NCBI GenBank assembly: GCA_030038715.1
Contig: JASHSO010000200.1
Span: 1 to 8,317 of the forward strand
Origin: Streptosporangiaceae bacterium
GTDB taxonomy: Bacteria; Actinomycetota; Actinomycetes; Streptosporangiales; Streptosporangiaceae
DNA length: 8,317 bases
Direction: 5' to 3'
The position numbers were made by a program, and so were the translations under genes. Positions 1 to 6,141 of the stretch are shown here, in pieces; within the stretch, counting starts at the first letter, position 1; each line of letters begins with the position of its first letter. The notes below the pieces were generated by a model that ran no database searches, was not told the origin of the DNA, and was given only the letters and a program-made list of their open reading frames with translations.

Positions 1-132
1 TCGTACCTGCAGGACGGCTACTGGTGGCAGGTCTACCCGGTCGGGTTCTGCATCATCCTGGTCGTGATGGCCTGCAACCTGGTCGGCGACGCGATGCGCG
101 ACTCGCTGGACGTCCGGCTGCGCCGCCGATGA
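1..132 (+). CDS. ABC transporter permease, DppC-like, C-terminal fragment
   Basis: This is the last 43 codons of a gene that begins before the window; frame 1 is open from the first base to the TGA at 130-132. The visible protein has an aromatic stretch (DGYWWQVYPVGF), a final hydrophobic membrane helix (about residues 13-28 of the fragment) and the ending NLVGDAMRDSLDVRLRRR. That ending, LGDxLRDxLDxR at the cytoplasmic end of the last helix, is typical of DppC/OppC-type permeases of peptide and nickel importers. The fused ATPase gene starts 48 bp downstream on the same strand and a DppB-like permease follows it, so this is probably one of two permease subunits of the same complex. The family assignment is fairly safe because the tail is characteristic; the substrate cannot be told from it. 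Confidence 0.85.
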   Translation, partial: SYLQDGYWWQVYPVGFCIILVVMACNLVGDAMRDSLDVRLRRR

Positions 133-162
133 GTTCGCCCAGTCCGTGACCACCCACTGACC

Positions 163-168
163 GAGGAG
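163..168 (+). promoter_or_regulatory. Shine-Dalgarno for the fused ATPase gene
   Basis: GAGGAG lies 12 bases before the ATG at 181. The spacing is slightly long, but it is the only purine-rich site in the 48-bp gap and supports the 181 start. No promoter-like element is obvious in the gap, so transcription probably reads through from the permease gene upstream. Confidence 0.55.
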
Positions 169-180
169 TCTTGCGCAGAT

Positions 181-2301
181 ATGGCCCCCGTCCTTGAGAT
201 CAAGGATCTGTCGACGCACATCCAGCTGACCAAGTCTGTCGTGCAGGCGGTCGGCAACGTTGACATGCACATCGAGCCTGGCGAGACACTCGGGCTAGTC
301 GGCGAGTCCGGCTGCGGCAAGTCGATGACCGGGCTGTCCATCATGGGCCTGCTGCCCCCCGGCGGGCACATCGTGGGTGGCTCGGTCAGGCTCGAGGGCA
401 GGGAACTGGTCGGCCTGCCCGACTCCGAGCTGCGCAAGATCCGTGGCAACGATATCGCGATGATCTTCCAGGATCCGCTGACCTCACTTGACCCGACCAA
501 GTCGATCGGCTATCAGGTCGCCGAGCCAGTCCGGCTGCACCGCGGCGCCGGCAAGAAGGAGGCGCTAGACCGGGCCACCGAGGTGCTGAGCCTGGTGGGC
601 CTGCCGCGGCCGGCCGAGCGGCTCGACGACTACCCGCACCAGCTCTCCGGCGGCATGCGGCAGCGCGTCATGATCGCCATGGCACTGTCCTGCGAGCCGA
701 AGCTGCTGATCGCCGACGAGCCGACCACCGCGCTGGATGTCACGATCCAGGCTCAGATCCTGGCCCTACTCGACGACCTCAAGTCCCGGCTAGGCATGGC
801 GATGCTACTGATCACCCACGACATGGGCGTGATCGCCGGGCATGCCGACCGGGTGAACGTGATGTACGCGGGACGGCTGGTGGAGGAATCGGACACCATC
901 ACGGTGTTCGACCACATGCACCACCCCTACACCCAGGCACTACTCGCCTCGATCCCGCGGCTTGACCAGGACTCATCCAAGCGGCTGGCCAACATCCCTG
1001 GGATTCCGCCCGACCTGTCCCAGCCGCCGGCCGGCTGCCGGTTCGCCGCGCGCTGTAGCCGGGCCGACGACAAGTGCCGTGTCGACGAGCCACCGCTGAC
1101 CGGGGCCTCGCTCGAGCACCAATTCGCCTGCTGGCACCCGGTGGACGGGCCGCTGACCGTGACCGCCCCGGTGTCCGGCGCGTCGCCGGTGACGGCCGCC
1201 GAACGCGCGACAGCGGACGGTGATTCGACGGTGGCAGGCGCAGCGCTGCTCGAGGTGCGCGATCTTGTGAAGGAGTTCCCTGTCACCTCCGGGCTCGTAC
1301 TGCAGCGCAAGATCGGAGCGGTTCACGCGGTCTCCGGGGTCTCGTTCACCGTCGACTCCGGCAAGACCTTCGGCCTCGTGGGCGAGTCTGGCTGCGGCAA
1401 GACCACGATCGGCAAGCTCGTGGTCGCACTCGAGCGGCCGACCTCGGGCCAAGTGCTGCTCAGCGGCCGGGACGTCAGCGGCATGCGCGGGCCGCAGCTT
1501 CGCAAGCATCGGCGTGACCTGCAGCTCATGTTCCAGGACCCGTACTCCTCGCTTGACCCGAGGATGCGGGTGGGTGCGATCATCCGCGAGCCGATGGCCA
1601 TCCAGCAGATCGGCAGCCGGCAGGAGCAGCAGCGGCGGGTCTACGAGCTGCTGGACGAGGTTGGCCTGCCTCGTAATGCTGTTGAGCGCTACCCGCACGA
1701 GTTCTCCGGCGGCCAGCGACAGCGGATCGGGCTGGCCCGAGCGCTTACGCTGAACCCCAAGGTGATCGTCGCCGATGAGCCGGTGAGCGCGCTGGACGTG
1801 TCGATCAGGGCCCAGGTGCTGAACCTGATGAAGCGGCTGCAGGCCGACCATGCGCTGACCTACATCATGATCTCGCACGATCTTGCGGTCGTGAAGTACG
1901 TGGCTGACAAGATCGGCGTCATGTACCTCGGCAAGATGGTAGAACTCGGCACCGGCGAGGACATCTACCAGCGTGCGGCCCACCCCTACACCGCCGGGCT
2001 GATCGCCACGATCCCCGAGCCCAACCCGGAGGCAGCCAAGGCCAAGGCGGACGCAGGGGTGGGGATCAGGGGCGAGCTGCCGAGCCCGATCGACCCGCCG
2101 TCCGGCTGCCGGTTCCGTACCCGCTGCCCGCTCGCGCAGGAGCGCTGCGTGGAAGAGGAACCGTTGCTGCGCTCGTTCGGCCCAGGCCACCTGGCCGCCT
2201 GTCACTTCCCCCTGCAAGATCCTGCTGAGCGCACGCTGGCGGTCACGCCGGTCAGCGCCGACCTGGCCGACTCGACGGGTGGGATGCCGGGCTTGCCATG
2301 A
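181..2301 (+). CDS. Fused dual ATP-binding subunit of a peptide/nickel-type ABC importer (DppD-DppF fusion)
   Basis: One 706-residue protein carries two complete ABC ATPase modules and would power uptake through the neighbouring DppC- and DppB-like permeases at the inner face of the membrane. Module 1 (about residues 4-262) has Walker A GESGCGKS at 41-48, Q-loop Gln97, signature LSGGMRQR at 155-162, Walker B ending D179-E180 and switch His213. Module 2 (about 356-620) has Walker A GESGCGKT at 401-408, Q-loop Gln452, signature FSGGQRQR at 508-515, Walker B D532-E533 and switch His566. All catalytic residues are present in both, so both sites look competent. Each module ends in the oligopeptide-transporter C-terminal domain (about 263-317 and 621-675), and each of these has four cysteines. 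An Ala/Thr/Val-rich linker (about 318-355) joins the halves. E. coli DppD and DppF are separate proteins of about 330 residues; fused versions are known in actinobacteria. The substrate (peptide, nickel or other) is not decided by the sequence. Confidence 0.95.
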   Translation: MAPVLEIKDLSTHIQLTKSVVQAVGNVDMHIEPGETLGLVGESGCGKSMTGLSIMGLLPPGGHIVGGSVRLEGRELVGLPDSELRKIRGNDIAMIFQDPLTSLDPTKSIGYQVAEPVRLHRGAGKKEALDRATEVLSLVGLPRPAERLDDYPHQLSGGMRQRVMIAMALSCEPKLLIADEPTTALDVTIQAQILALLDDLKSRLGMAMLLITHDMGVIAGHADRVNVMYAGRLVEESDTITVFDHMHHPYTQALLASIPRLDQDSSKRLANIPGIPPDLSQPPAGCRFAARCSRADDKCRVDEPPLTGASLEHQFACWHPVDGPLTVTAPVSGASPVTAAERATADGDSTVAGAALLEVRDLVKEFPVTSGLVLQRKIGAVHAVSGVSFTVDSGKTFGLVGESGCGKTTIGKLVVALERPTSGQVLLSGRDVSGMRGPQLRKHRRDLQLMFQDPYSSLDPRMRVGAIIREPMAIQQIGSRQEQQRRVYELLDEVGLPRNAVERYPHEFSGGQRQRIGLARALTLNPKVIVADEPVSALDVSIRAQVLNLMKRLQADHALTYIMISHDLAVVKYVADKIGVMYLGKMVELGTGEDIYQRAAHPYTAGLIATIPEPNPEAAKAKADAGVGIRGELPSPIDPPSGCRFRTRCPLAQERCVEEEPLLRSFGPGHLAACHFPLQDPAERTLAVTPVSADLADSTGGMPGLP

Positions 2302-3245
2302 TCAGCTACCTGATCCGCAGGATCGGTGTGTCGATCATCGTGCTGTTCGGCATCTCGATACTGATTTTCGGGATGCTGCATCTGATCTTCCCGTCGCCCG
2401 CCATCATCGTTCTCGGCCCGCGCGCGAACGTCGCTCTGATCAACGCCTGGAACGCCGAGCACGGATTCGACAAGCCGTGGCTGGTGCAGTACTTCGTGTA
2501 CGTGAAGGATCTGCTGCACGGGAACCTGGGCTACTCCTACAAGCTCGACCAGAGCGTAACGTCGCTGTTCGCCGAGCGGTGGGCGCGCAGCGCTTACCTG
2601 AGCGGCACGGCACTGGCGCTCTCGCTTGCGCTGGCGATCCCGGTCGGCGTCTATCAGTCGGTCCGCCGCAACCGGGTGGACGACCAAGTGGTCAGCGCGG
2701 CGGCGTTCACCCTCTACGCGATGCCCGACTACTTTCTCTACCTGATCGCGATCCAGGTGTTCGCGCTGAGCATCCCGCTGTTCGGTTACGAGGCCAGCCA
2801 GTCCACCTCGATCTGGGGAGTGGTAACCGACTGGCGTGACATGACCCTGCCGATCGTCTGCCTGGCGCTGCTGAACTTCGCCGGCTACTCGCGATACATG
2901 CGCTCCGAGGCCATCGACACGCTGGCTCAGGATTTCATCAAGGCGGCGCGGGCCAAGGGGCTGCCGGAGCGTCTCGTGCTGTGGCGGCACCTGCTCCGCA
3001 ACGCATTCCTGCCCATGGTCACGCTGATCGGCCTGTCCATTCCCGCGCTGCTGGCAGGTAACCTGATCGCCGAGTTCTTTTTCAACTACCAGGGGCTCGG
3101 CCTGCTGTTCTACGACGCCCTGGGCAACGAGGACTATGCGGTCCTGATGGCCTATACGCTGGTCGGCGCCTTCCTGACGGTGGTCGGCAACTTCGTCGCC
3201 GATGTCGCACTGACGGTCGCGGATCCGCGGATCCGGCTGGCCTGA
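2298..3245 (+). CDS. ABC transporter permease, DppB-like
   Basis: This 315-residue inner-membrane permease has the DppB/OppB plan: an N-terminal helix (about 9-31) starting [10 protein letters not shown], a long extracytoplasmic loop with GFDKPWLVQYFVYVKDLLHGNLGYS (residues 56-80), then five further helices (about 99-121, 135-157, 181-199, 237-258 and 282-304). The cytoplasmic EAA loop that docks the ATPase reads DFIKAARAKGL (212-222), followed by HLLRNAFLPMV, and the protein ends in the family-typical DPRIR. Length is normal. The ATG sits in an ATGA overlap with the ATPase stop, so the two are probably translationally coupled and made together. Finding the DppB-like subunit last, after the ATPase, departs from the usual A-B-C-D-F order. 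No clear terminator hairpin follows; the next gene has its own promoter. Confidence 0.93.
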   Translation: MISYLIRRIGVSIIVLFGISILIFGMLHLIFPSPAIIVLGPRANVALINAWNAEHGFDKPWLVQYFVYVKDLLHGNLGYSYKLDQSVTSLFAERWARSAYLSGTALALSLALAIPVGVYQSVRRNRVDDQVVSAAAFTLYAMPDYFLYLIAIQVFALSIPLFGYEASQSTSIWGVVTDWRDMTLPIVCLALLNFAGYSRYMRSEAIDTLAQDFIKAARAKGLPERLVLWRHLLRNAFLPMVTLIGLSIPALLAGNLIAEFFFNYQGLGLLFYDALGNEDYAVLMAYTLVGAFLTVVGNFVADVALTVADPRIRLA

Positions 3246-3267
3246 CGGTCAGACTCGCCGGCCCGTC

Positions 3268-3297
3268 TTGTCGGCGTGTCGCGACCGACCCGATAAT
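3268..3297 (+). promoter_or_regulatory. Candidate promoter for the FHA gene, leaderless type
   Basis: A -35-like TTGTCG (3268-3273) and a -10-like GATAAT (3292-3297) are separated by 18 bases. The -10 ends six bases before the ATG at 3304, so the predicted transcript would begin at or next to the start codon. There is no Shine-Dalgarno before 3304, which fits leaderless translation. The spacer contains GTCGG and CCGAC as a short inverted repeat (3270-3274 and 3285-3289 region), too short to call an operator. Confidence 0.6.
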
Positions 3298-3303
3298 CCT
3301 GGC

Positions 3304-3888
3304 ATGGGCGGACCTGACCCGGGCCACATGGAACGGCGGGACCTGCTCCGGGCGTCGGACGCCGAGCGGGACCACGTTATCGGCGAGCTACGGGAGAGGT
3401 TCGCCGAAGGCCGTCTCACGCAAGACACCTTTGCCTTCCGAGTCGACGCCGCGCTGCGCGCTCGGGTACGGGCCGAGCTGACGGGCCTGCTCGACGACCT
3501 GCCTGTGCCACGACGGGCAGGCCGCGGCCTCGCGGCCGCGACTGCCAGCATGCGGGCGTCGGCCAGCGCAGCCGTGCGGAGCCTGGCGGCGGCAGCCGAG
3601 CGCTGGCTGCGCAGGCCAGTGCCCGCCCTGACGCTGCCCACCGGGGCCCAGCAGCGCTTCACGATCGGGCGGGAACCGGCATGTGACATGACGCTGGCCG
3701 ACCGGACCGTCTCTCGCTGGCACGCCAGCCTGGAGCGGGTGGCCAGCGGATGGCTGCTGGCGGACCTCGGGTCCACCAATGGCACCCGCCTGAACGGCTG
3801 GCGGGTCAATGGCCCGAGCCCGGTCCGGCCCGGTGACCTCGTGTCGTTTGGCGGCGTGACTCTGGTGGTGACCGACAAGGCGCGATGA
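3304..3888 (+). CDS. DUF1707 and FHA domain-containing protein
   Basis: This 194-residue protein has no membrane segment and is probably cytoplasmic. Residues about 15-67 form a DUF1707 domain (LLRASDAERDHVIGELRERF through LLDDLP), usually found at the N terminus of actinobacterial proteins and of unknown function. An Ala/Arg-rich, probably helical linker (about 70-105) leads to an FHA domain (about 110-190). The FHA phosphothreonine-binding residues are all visible: G122-R123, S137-R138 with H140, and the G156-S157-T158-N159-G stretch before LNG. The domain should therefore bind phosphothreonine peptides from Ser/Thr kinase targets; the partner is unknown. The ATG at 3304 is chosen because a -10 element sits six bases before it; the in-frame ATG at 3328 (MERRDLLRAS) would also keep both domains. 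The stop overlaps an ATGA at 3885, but the next protein more likely starts at 3972. Confidence 0.88.
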   Translation: MGGPDPGHMERRDLLRASDAERDHVIGELRERFAEGRLTQDTFAFRVDAALRARVRAELTGLLDDLPVPRRAGRGLAAATASMRASASAAVRSLAAAAERWLRRPVPALTLPTGAQQRFTIGREPACDMTLADRTVSRWHASLERVASGWLLADLGSTNGTRLNGWRVNGPSPVRPGDLVSFGGVTLVVTDKAR

Positions 3889-3959
3889 CGGACCCTTCTC
3901 GGGACGTCACGGGCCTCAGGCGCACGACGGCTGCGGGCGGCGCGGGTGCGCGTCCCGGC

Positions 3960-3965
3960 TACAGT
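3960..3965 (+). promoter_or_regulatory. Candidate -10 element for the histidine phosphatase gene, leaderless type
   Basis: TACAGT ends six bases before the ATG at 3972, the same geometry as the FHA promoter, and both are followed by TGGC directly before the ATG. No convincing -35 hexamer is visible 16-19 bases upstream. The gap 3889-3971 shows no Shine-Dalgarno near 3972. Confidence 0.5.
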
Positions 3966-3971
3966 CGTGGC

Positions 3972-4736
3972 ATGACCGTGGTCCTGGTGGTGCGGCATGG
4001 CCTGACGGCCTCGACCGGAAAGGCGCTGACCGGCTGGCTGCCTGGCATCCCGCTGGACGACAGGGGCCAGGCGCAGGCAGCGGCGCTGGCCGTCAGGCTC
4101 GCCGAGATGCCGCTGGCCGCGATCGTTACCAGCCCGCTCGACCGGTGCCGCCAGACTGCGGCGGTCATCGCGGACTGGCAGGCGGCCGGCCAGGCCGGCG
4201 CCCGTGTGGAGACCAGCGCTGATGCCGTGCCCGGCGCACCGCCCGTTCACGTCGACGACCGGCTCGGCGAGTGCAGGTACGGCGACTGGACAGGGCAGTC
4301 GCTGCGGAAGTTGGCGCGCGAGCCGCTGTGGCACGTGGTTCAGGCGCATCCGAGCGCCGTGCGGTTTCCCGGCTCGGATGGCGAGTCGATGACTGCAATG
4401 CAGCAGCGTGCCGTCGACGCGGTCCGGGACTGGAACGAGAAGCTGGGCCGGCACGCGATCTACCTGGTCTGCTCGCACGGCGACGTGATCAAGGCCATCC
4501 TGGCGGACGCGCTCGGCATGCACTTGGACATGTCGCAGCGGATCCAGGTGGATCCCTGCTCGCTCAGCGTGATCCGGTATACGCCGCTGCGGCCATTCGT
4601 GCTTCGGATGAACGACACGGGCACTGACGCGACCGGGCTGGCGGCACTGGTGCACGAGCCCGCGTCCGCCCGGGCTACTGCCGATGCCGAGGCGGACGCG
4701 CAGATTGGCGGCGGCGCAGGCGGCGCGGGAGGATAG
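3972..4736 (+). CDS. Histidine phosphatase superfamily protein, MSMEG_4193 type
   Basis: This 254-residue protein belongs to the phosphoglycerate mutase-like histidine phosphatases. The N-terminal RHG box is at 8-10, with His9 as the expected phosphohistidine. Other core residues are SPLDRCRQTA starting at Ser54 (Arg58 in the phosphate pocket), the proton-donor region GECRYGDW with Glu100, and CSHGDVIK with the second catalytic His169. The set looks complete, so a phosphatase or mutase activity is likely, but the physiological substrate of this actinobacterial subgroup is not known to me. The tail (about 225-254) is rich in Ala and Gly and looks disordered. An in-frame ATG at 3885 would add 29 residues and overlap the FHA stop; I prefer 3972 because family members start with MTVxLVRHG and a -10 element precedes it. 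DUF3090 follows 5 bp after the stop, indicating one operon. Confidence 0.9.
   Translation: MTVVLVVRHGLTASTGKALTGWLPGIPLDDRGQAQAAALAVRLAEMPLAAIVTSPLDRCRQTAAVIADWQAAGQAGARVETSADAVPGAPPVHVDDRLGECRYGDWTGQSLRKLAREPLWHVVQAHPSAVRFPGSDGESMTAMQQRAVDAVRDWNEKLGRHAIYLVCSHGDVIKAILADALGMHLDMSQRIQVDPCSLSVIRYTPLRPFVLRMNDTGTDATGLAALVHEPASARATADAEADAQIGGGAGGAGG
4727..4732 (+). promoter_or_regulatory. Shine-Dalgarno for the DUF3090 gene
   Basis: GGGAGG is nine bases before the ATG at 4742 and lies inside the final Gly codons of the phosphatase gene. It is one of the clearest ribosome-binding sites in the window and, with the 5-bp gap, supports translation from a shared transcript. Confidence 0.75.
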
Positions 4737-4741
4737 AGCCC

Positions 4742-5284
4742 ATGCCGATCTACTCCTACGACCCGCCGGAACGGTTCATCGCTGGCACAGTCGGTCAGCC
4801 CGGTGAGCGCACGTTCTACCTGCAGGCAACGTTGGGACCGAGGACGACCAGCGTTGCGCTGGAGAAGGCACAGGTCAGCCAGCTCGCCGAGCAGCTCGAG
4901 CGACTGCTAGACGAAGTGGCCCCGGGCGGCCGCCGCGCCACCGCAACGGTTCCGGCCGACGACGGACCGCTGGAGCTGCCGCTGACCGAGGAGTTCCGGG
5001 TCGGCGCTATTGCGCTTGCATGGGACCACGACGGCGAGCGAGTCATCATCGAGGCCCAGGAGGAGAGTGAGGAGCCTATCGAGCCGCTCACCGACGACGT
5101 GCCAGAGGACGGCCCCGGAGTGCTGCGGGTGCGGATAACGCCGGAGGCGGCGCGCGCGTTCTCCCGGCGGGCCATCCAGGTCGTTCGGCAAGGCCGGCCA
5201 CCGTGCCCACTCTGCGGGCTGCCGCTAGATCCGTCCGGCCACGTGTGCCCAAGGCAGAACGGGCACCGGGTCAGGCATGCCTGA
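4742..5284 (+). CDS. DUF3090 family protein
   Basis: This 180-residue soluble protein matches the actinobacterial DUF3090 family by its start (MPIYSYDPPERFIAGTVGQPGERTFYLQA), a mid-region LTEEFRVGAIALAWD (about 80-94), and the ending PCPLCGLPLDPSGHVCPRQNGH. Its molecular function is unknown. The C-terminal segment has Cys155-x2-Cys158 and His167-x-Cys169, a small zinc-ribbon-like cluster that could bind one metal ion; this is inferred from spacing. A Glu-rich stretch (about 104-125) precedes the region that ends RVRITPEAARAFSRRA. No membrane segment or signal peptide is present. In many actinobacteria this family is encoded between the histidine phosphatase and the SCO1664-family protein, as here, so the three probably serve one process. 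Its last 8 bases overlap the proposed start of the next gene. Confidence 0.9.
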   Translation: MPIYSYDPPERFIAGTVGQPGERTFYLQATLGPRTTSVALEKAQVSQLAEQLERLLDEVAPGGRRATATVPADDGPLELPLTEEFRVGAIALAWDHDGERVIIEAQEESEEPIEPLTDDVPEDGPGVLRVRITPEAARAFSRRAIQVVRQGRPPCPLCGLPLDPSGHVCPRQNGHRVRHA

Positions 5285-6134
5285 CGGGCAGTCCGGCGGC
5301 AGCATGGCCGAACGTGACGGACTGCGCAGGACGCGCAGGAGGGCCACGCGCACCCCCCCAGCGGGTCCCGCTCGCGGTGATGTTTCAGGCCAGCGGCGTG
5401 CCAGTAGCAGCGTGCTCGGCGACGAGGGCGCCACCCTCGAACTGCTGACGGTCGGTAGCCTCGAGGTCGAGGGAAGGCTGGTCGAGGCGTCCAACGCGAC
5501 CCTGTACTGCACCATCAGCCGGAGCGGCAGCACTGCCGCGTGTGTCTACAAGCCAGTGGCCGGTGAGCGTCCGCTATGGGACTTTCCCGATGGCACGCTT
5601 GCCGGGCGAGAGATTGCCGCCTACGCGGTATCGAAGGCGGCGGGCTGGGACATCGTGCCGCCGACCGTGTACCGGGACGGCCCGTTCGGCCCGGGGATGT
5701 GCCAGCTATGGATCGACGCCGATGAGTCGGTAGACCTTGTCGCGCTGGCCCGCAGCAGCGGCGATGCCCGGCTACGGCAGATGGCCGTGTTCGACGCTGT
5801 GGTTAACAACGCCGACAGGAAGATCGGTCACCTGCTGCCCACGGTCGGCGGCCATCTGTATGGCTGCGACCACGGAGTGTGCTTCGGCTCGGAGTACAAG
5901 CTGCGCACTGTGCTCTGGCAGTGGCGAGGCGAGCGGCTGCCTGCCGCCGCGCTGGCGGCGCTCGAGCGATTGCGGGCCCTGCTCGCCGACGGAGAGCTGG
6001 CTACGGAGTTGGCCGCCTGGCTGTCATCCGCGGAAGTAGCTGCGACCGTCCGGCGGGTGGACATGCTGCTGAAGCACCAGGTCCATCCGCTCCCGCCGGC
6101 AGACTGGCCGGCGGTGCCGTGGCCGCCGATTTGA
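5277..6134 (+). CDS. SCO1664 family protein (PI3/PI4-kinase-like fold)
   Basis: This 285-residue protein is recognised as SCO1664 family (TIGR03843, Rv2133c-like) from VYKPVAGERPLWDFPDGTLAGRE, GWDIVPPTVYRDGPFGPGM, the MAVFDAVVNNADRKIGHLLP block and CDHGVCFGSEYKLRTVLWQW. The fold is related to PI3/PI4 kinases and HipA. Kinase-like landmarks are Lys92 (nucleotide-binding Lys), Glu112, Asn178 and Asp180 in NNADRK, and Asp198 in DHG (metal-binding Asp). With these intact, ATP binding and phosphotransfer are plausible, but neither reaction nor substrate is established. The family-like part begins near residue 51; the first 50 residues are Arg-rich and unconserved-looking. The ATG at 5277 overlaps DUF3090 by 8 bases; ATG 5304 and GTG 5412 are in-frame alternatives, and none has a good Shine-Dalgarno. 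The C terminus is proline/tryptophan-rich (DWPAVPWPPI), as I recall for the family. The gene ends 7 bp from the convergent PAC2 gene. Confidence 0.88.
   Translation: MPDGQSGGSMAERDGLRRTRRRATRTPPAGPARGDVSGQRRASSSVLGDEGATLELLTVGSLEVEGRLVEASNATLYCTISRSGSTAACVYKPVAGERPLWDFPDGTLAGREIAAYAVSKAAGWDIVPPTVYRDGPFGPGMCQLWIDADESVDLVALARSSGDARLRQMAVFDAVVNNADRKIGHLLPTVGGHLYGCDHGVCFGSEYKLRTVLWQWRGERLPAAALAALERLRALLADGELATELAAWLSSAEVAATVRRVDMLLKHQVHPLPPADWPAVPWPPI
6093..6128. terminator. GC-rich hairpin at a convergent gene end, possible bidirectional terminator
   Basis: CCGCCGGC (6093-6100) and GCCGGCGG (6107-6114) form a perfect 8-bp stem with a 6-base loop. A competing 6-bp stem uses CGGCGG (6109-6114) and CCGCCG (6123-6128). 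Both lie in the last codons of the SCO1664-family gene, just before its stop and just past the end of the PAC2 gene on the other strand. No T-tract follows on either strand, so this would be a hairpin-only terminator if it is one; it also encodes a proline-rich tail, which alone favours CCG codons. Confidence 0.35.
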
Positions 6135-6141
6135 GCCCGAG

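Noticed and set aside
973..2217. Long minus-strand open frame opposite the fused ATPase (414 codons)
   Set aside because: The plus strand here encodes two intact ABC modules. The minus frame gives a composition rich in Arg, His, Gln and Asp with no recognisable domain, as expected for a shadow frame in high-GC DNA.
3220..3235. Perfect 16-bp palindrome made of two CGGATCCG units
   Set aside because: It lies in the codons for the conserved ADPRIR end of the permease, so codon choice explains it; no T-tract follows to make it a terminator.
3268..3303. TTG start at 3268 adding 12 residues to the FHA protein
   Set aside because: This TTG is part of the likely -35 element, and the added residues run through the -10. 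ATG 3304 fits the promoter geometry better.
3885..3971. ATG at 3885 overlapping the FHA stop as start of the phosphatase
   Set aside because: The 29 added residues are not family-like, and a -10 element lies directly before the ATG at 3972, where the typical MTVxLVRHG start occurs. It cannot be fully excluded.
3249..4655. Long minus-strand open frame opposite the FHA and phosphatase genes (468 codons)
   Set aside because: It spans two plus-strand genes with complete active-site motifs and the promoters between them; its translation is Arg/Pro/Ser-rich and resembles nothing.
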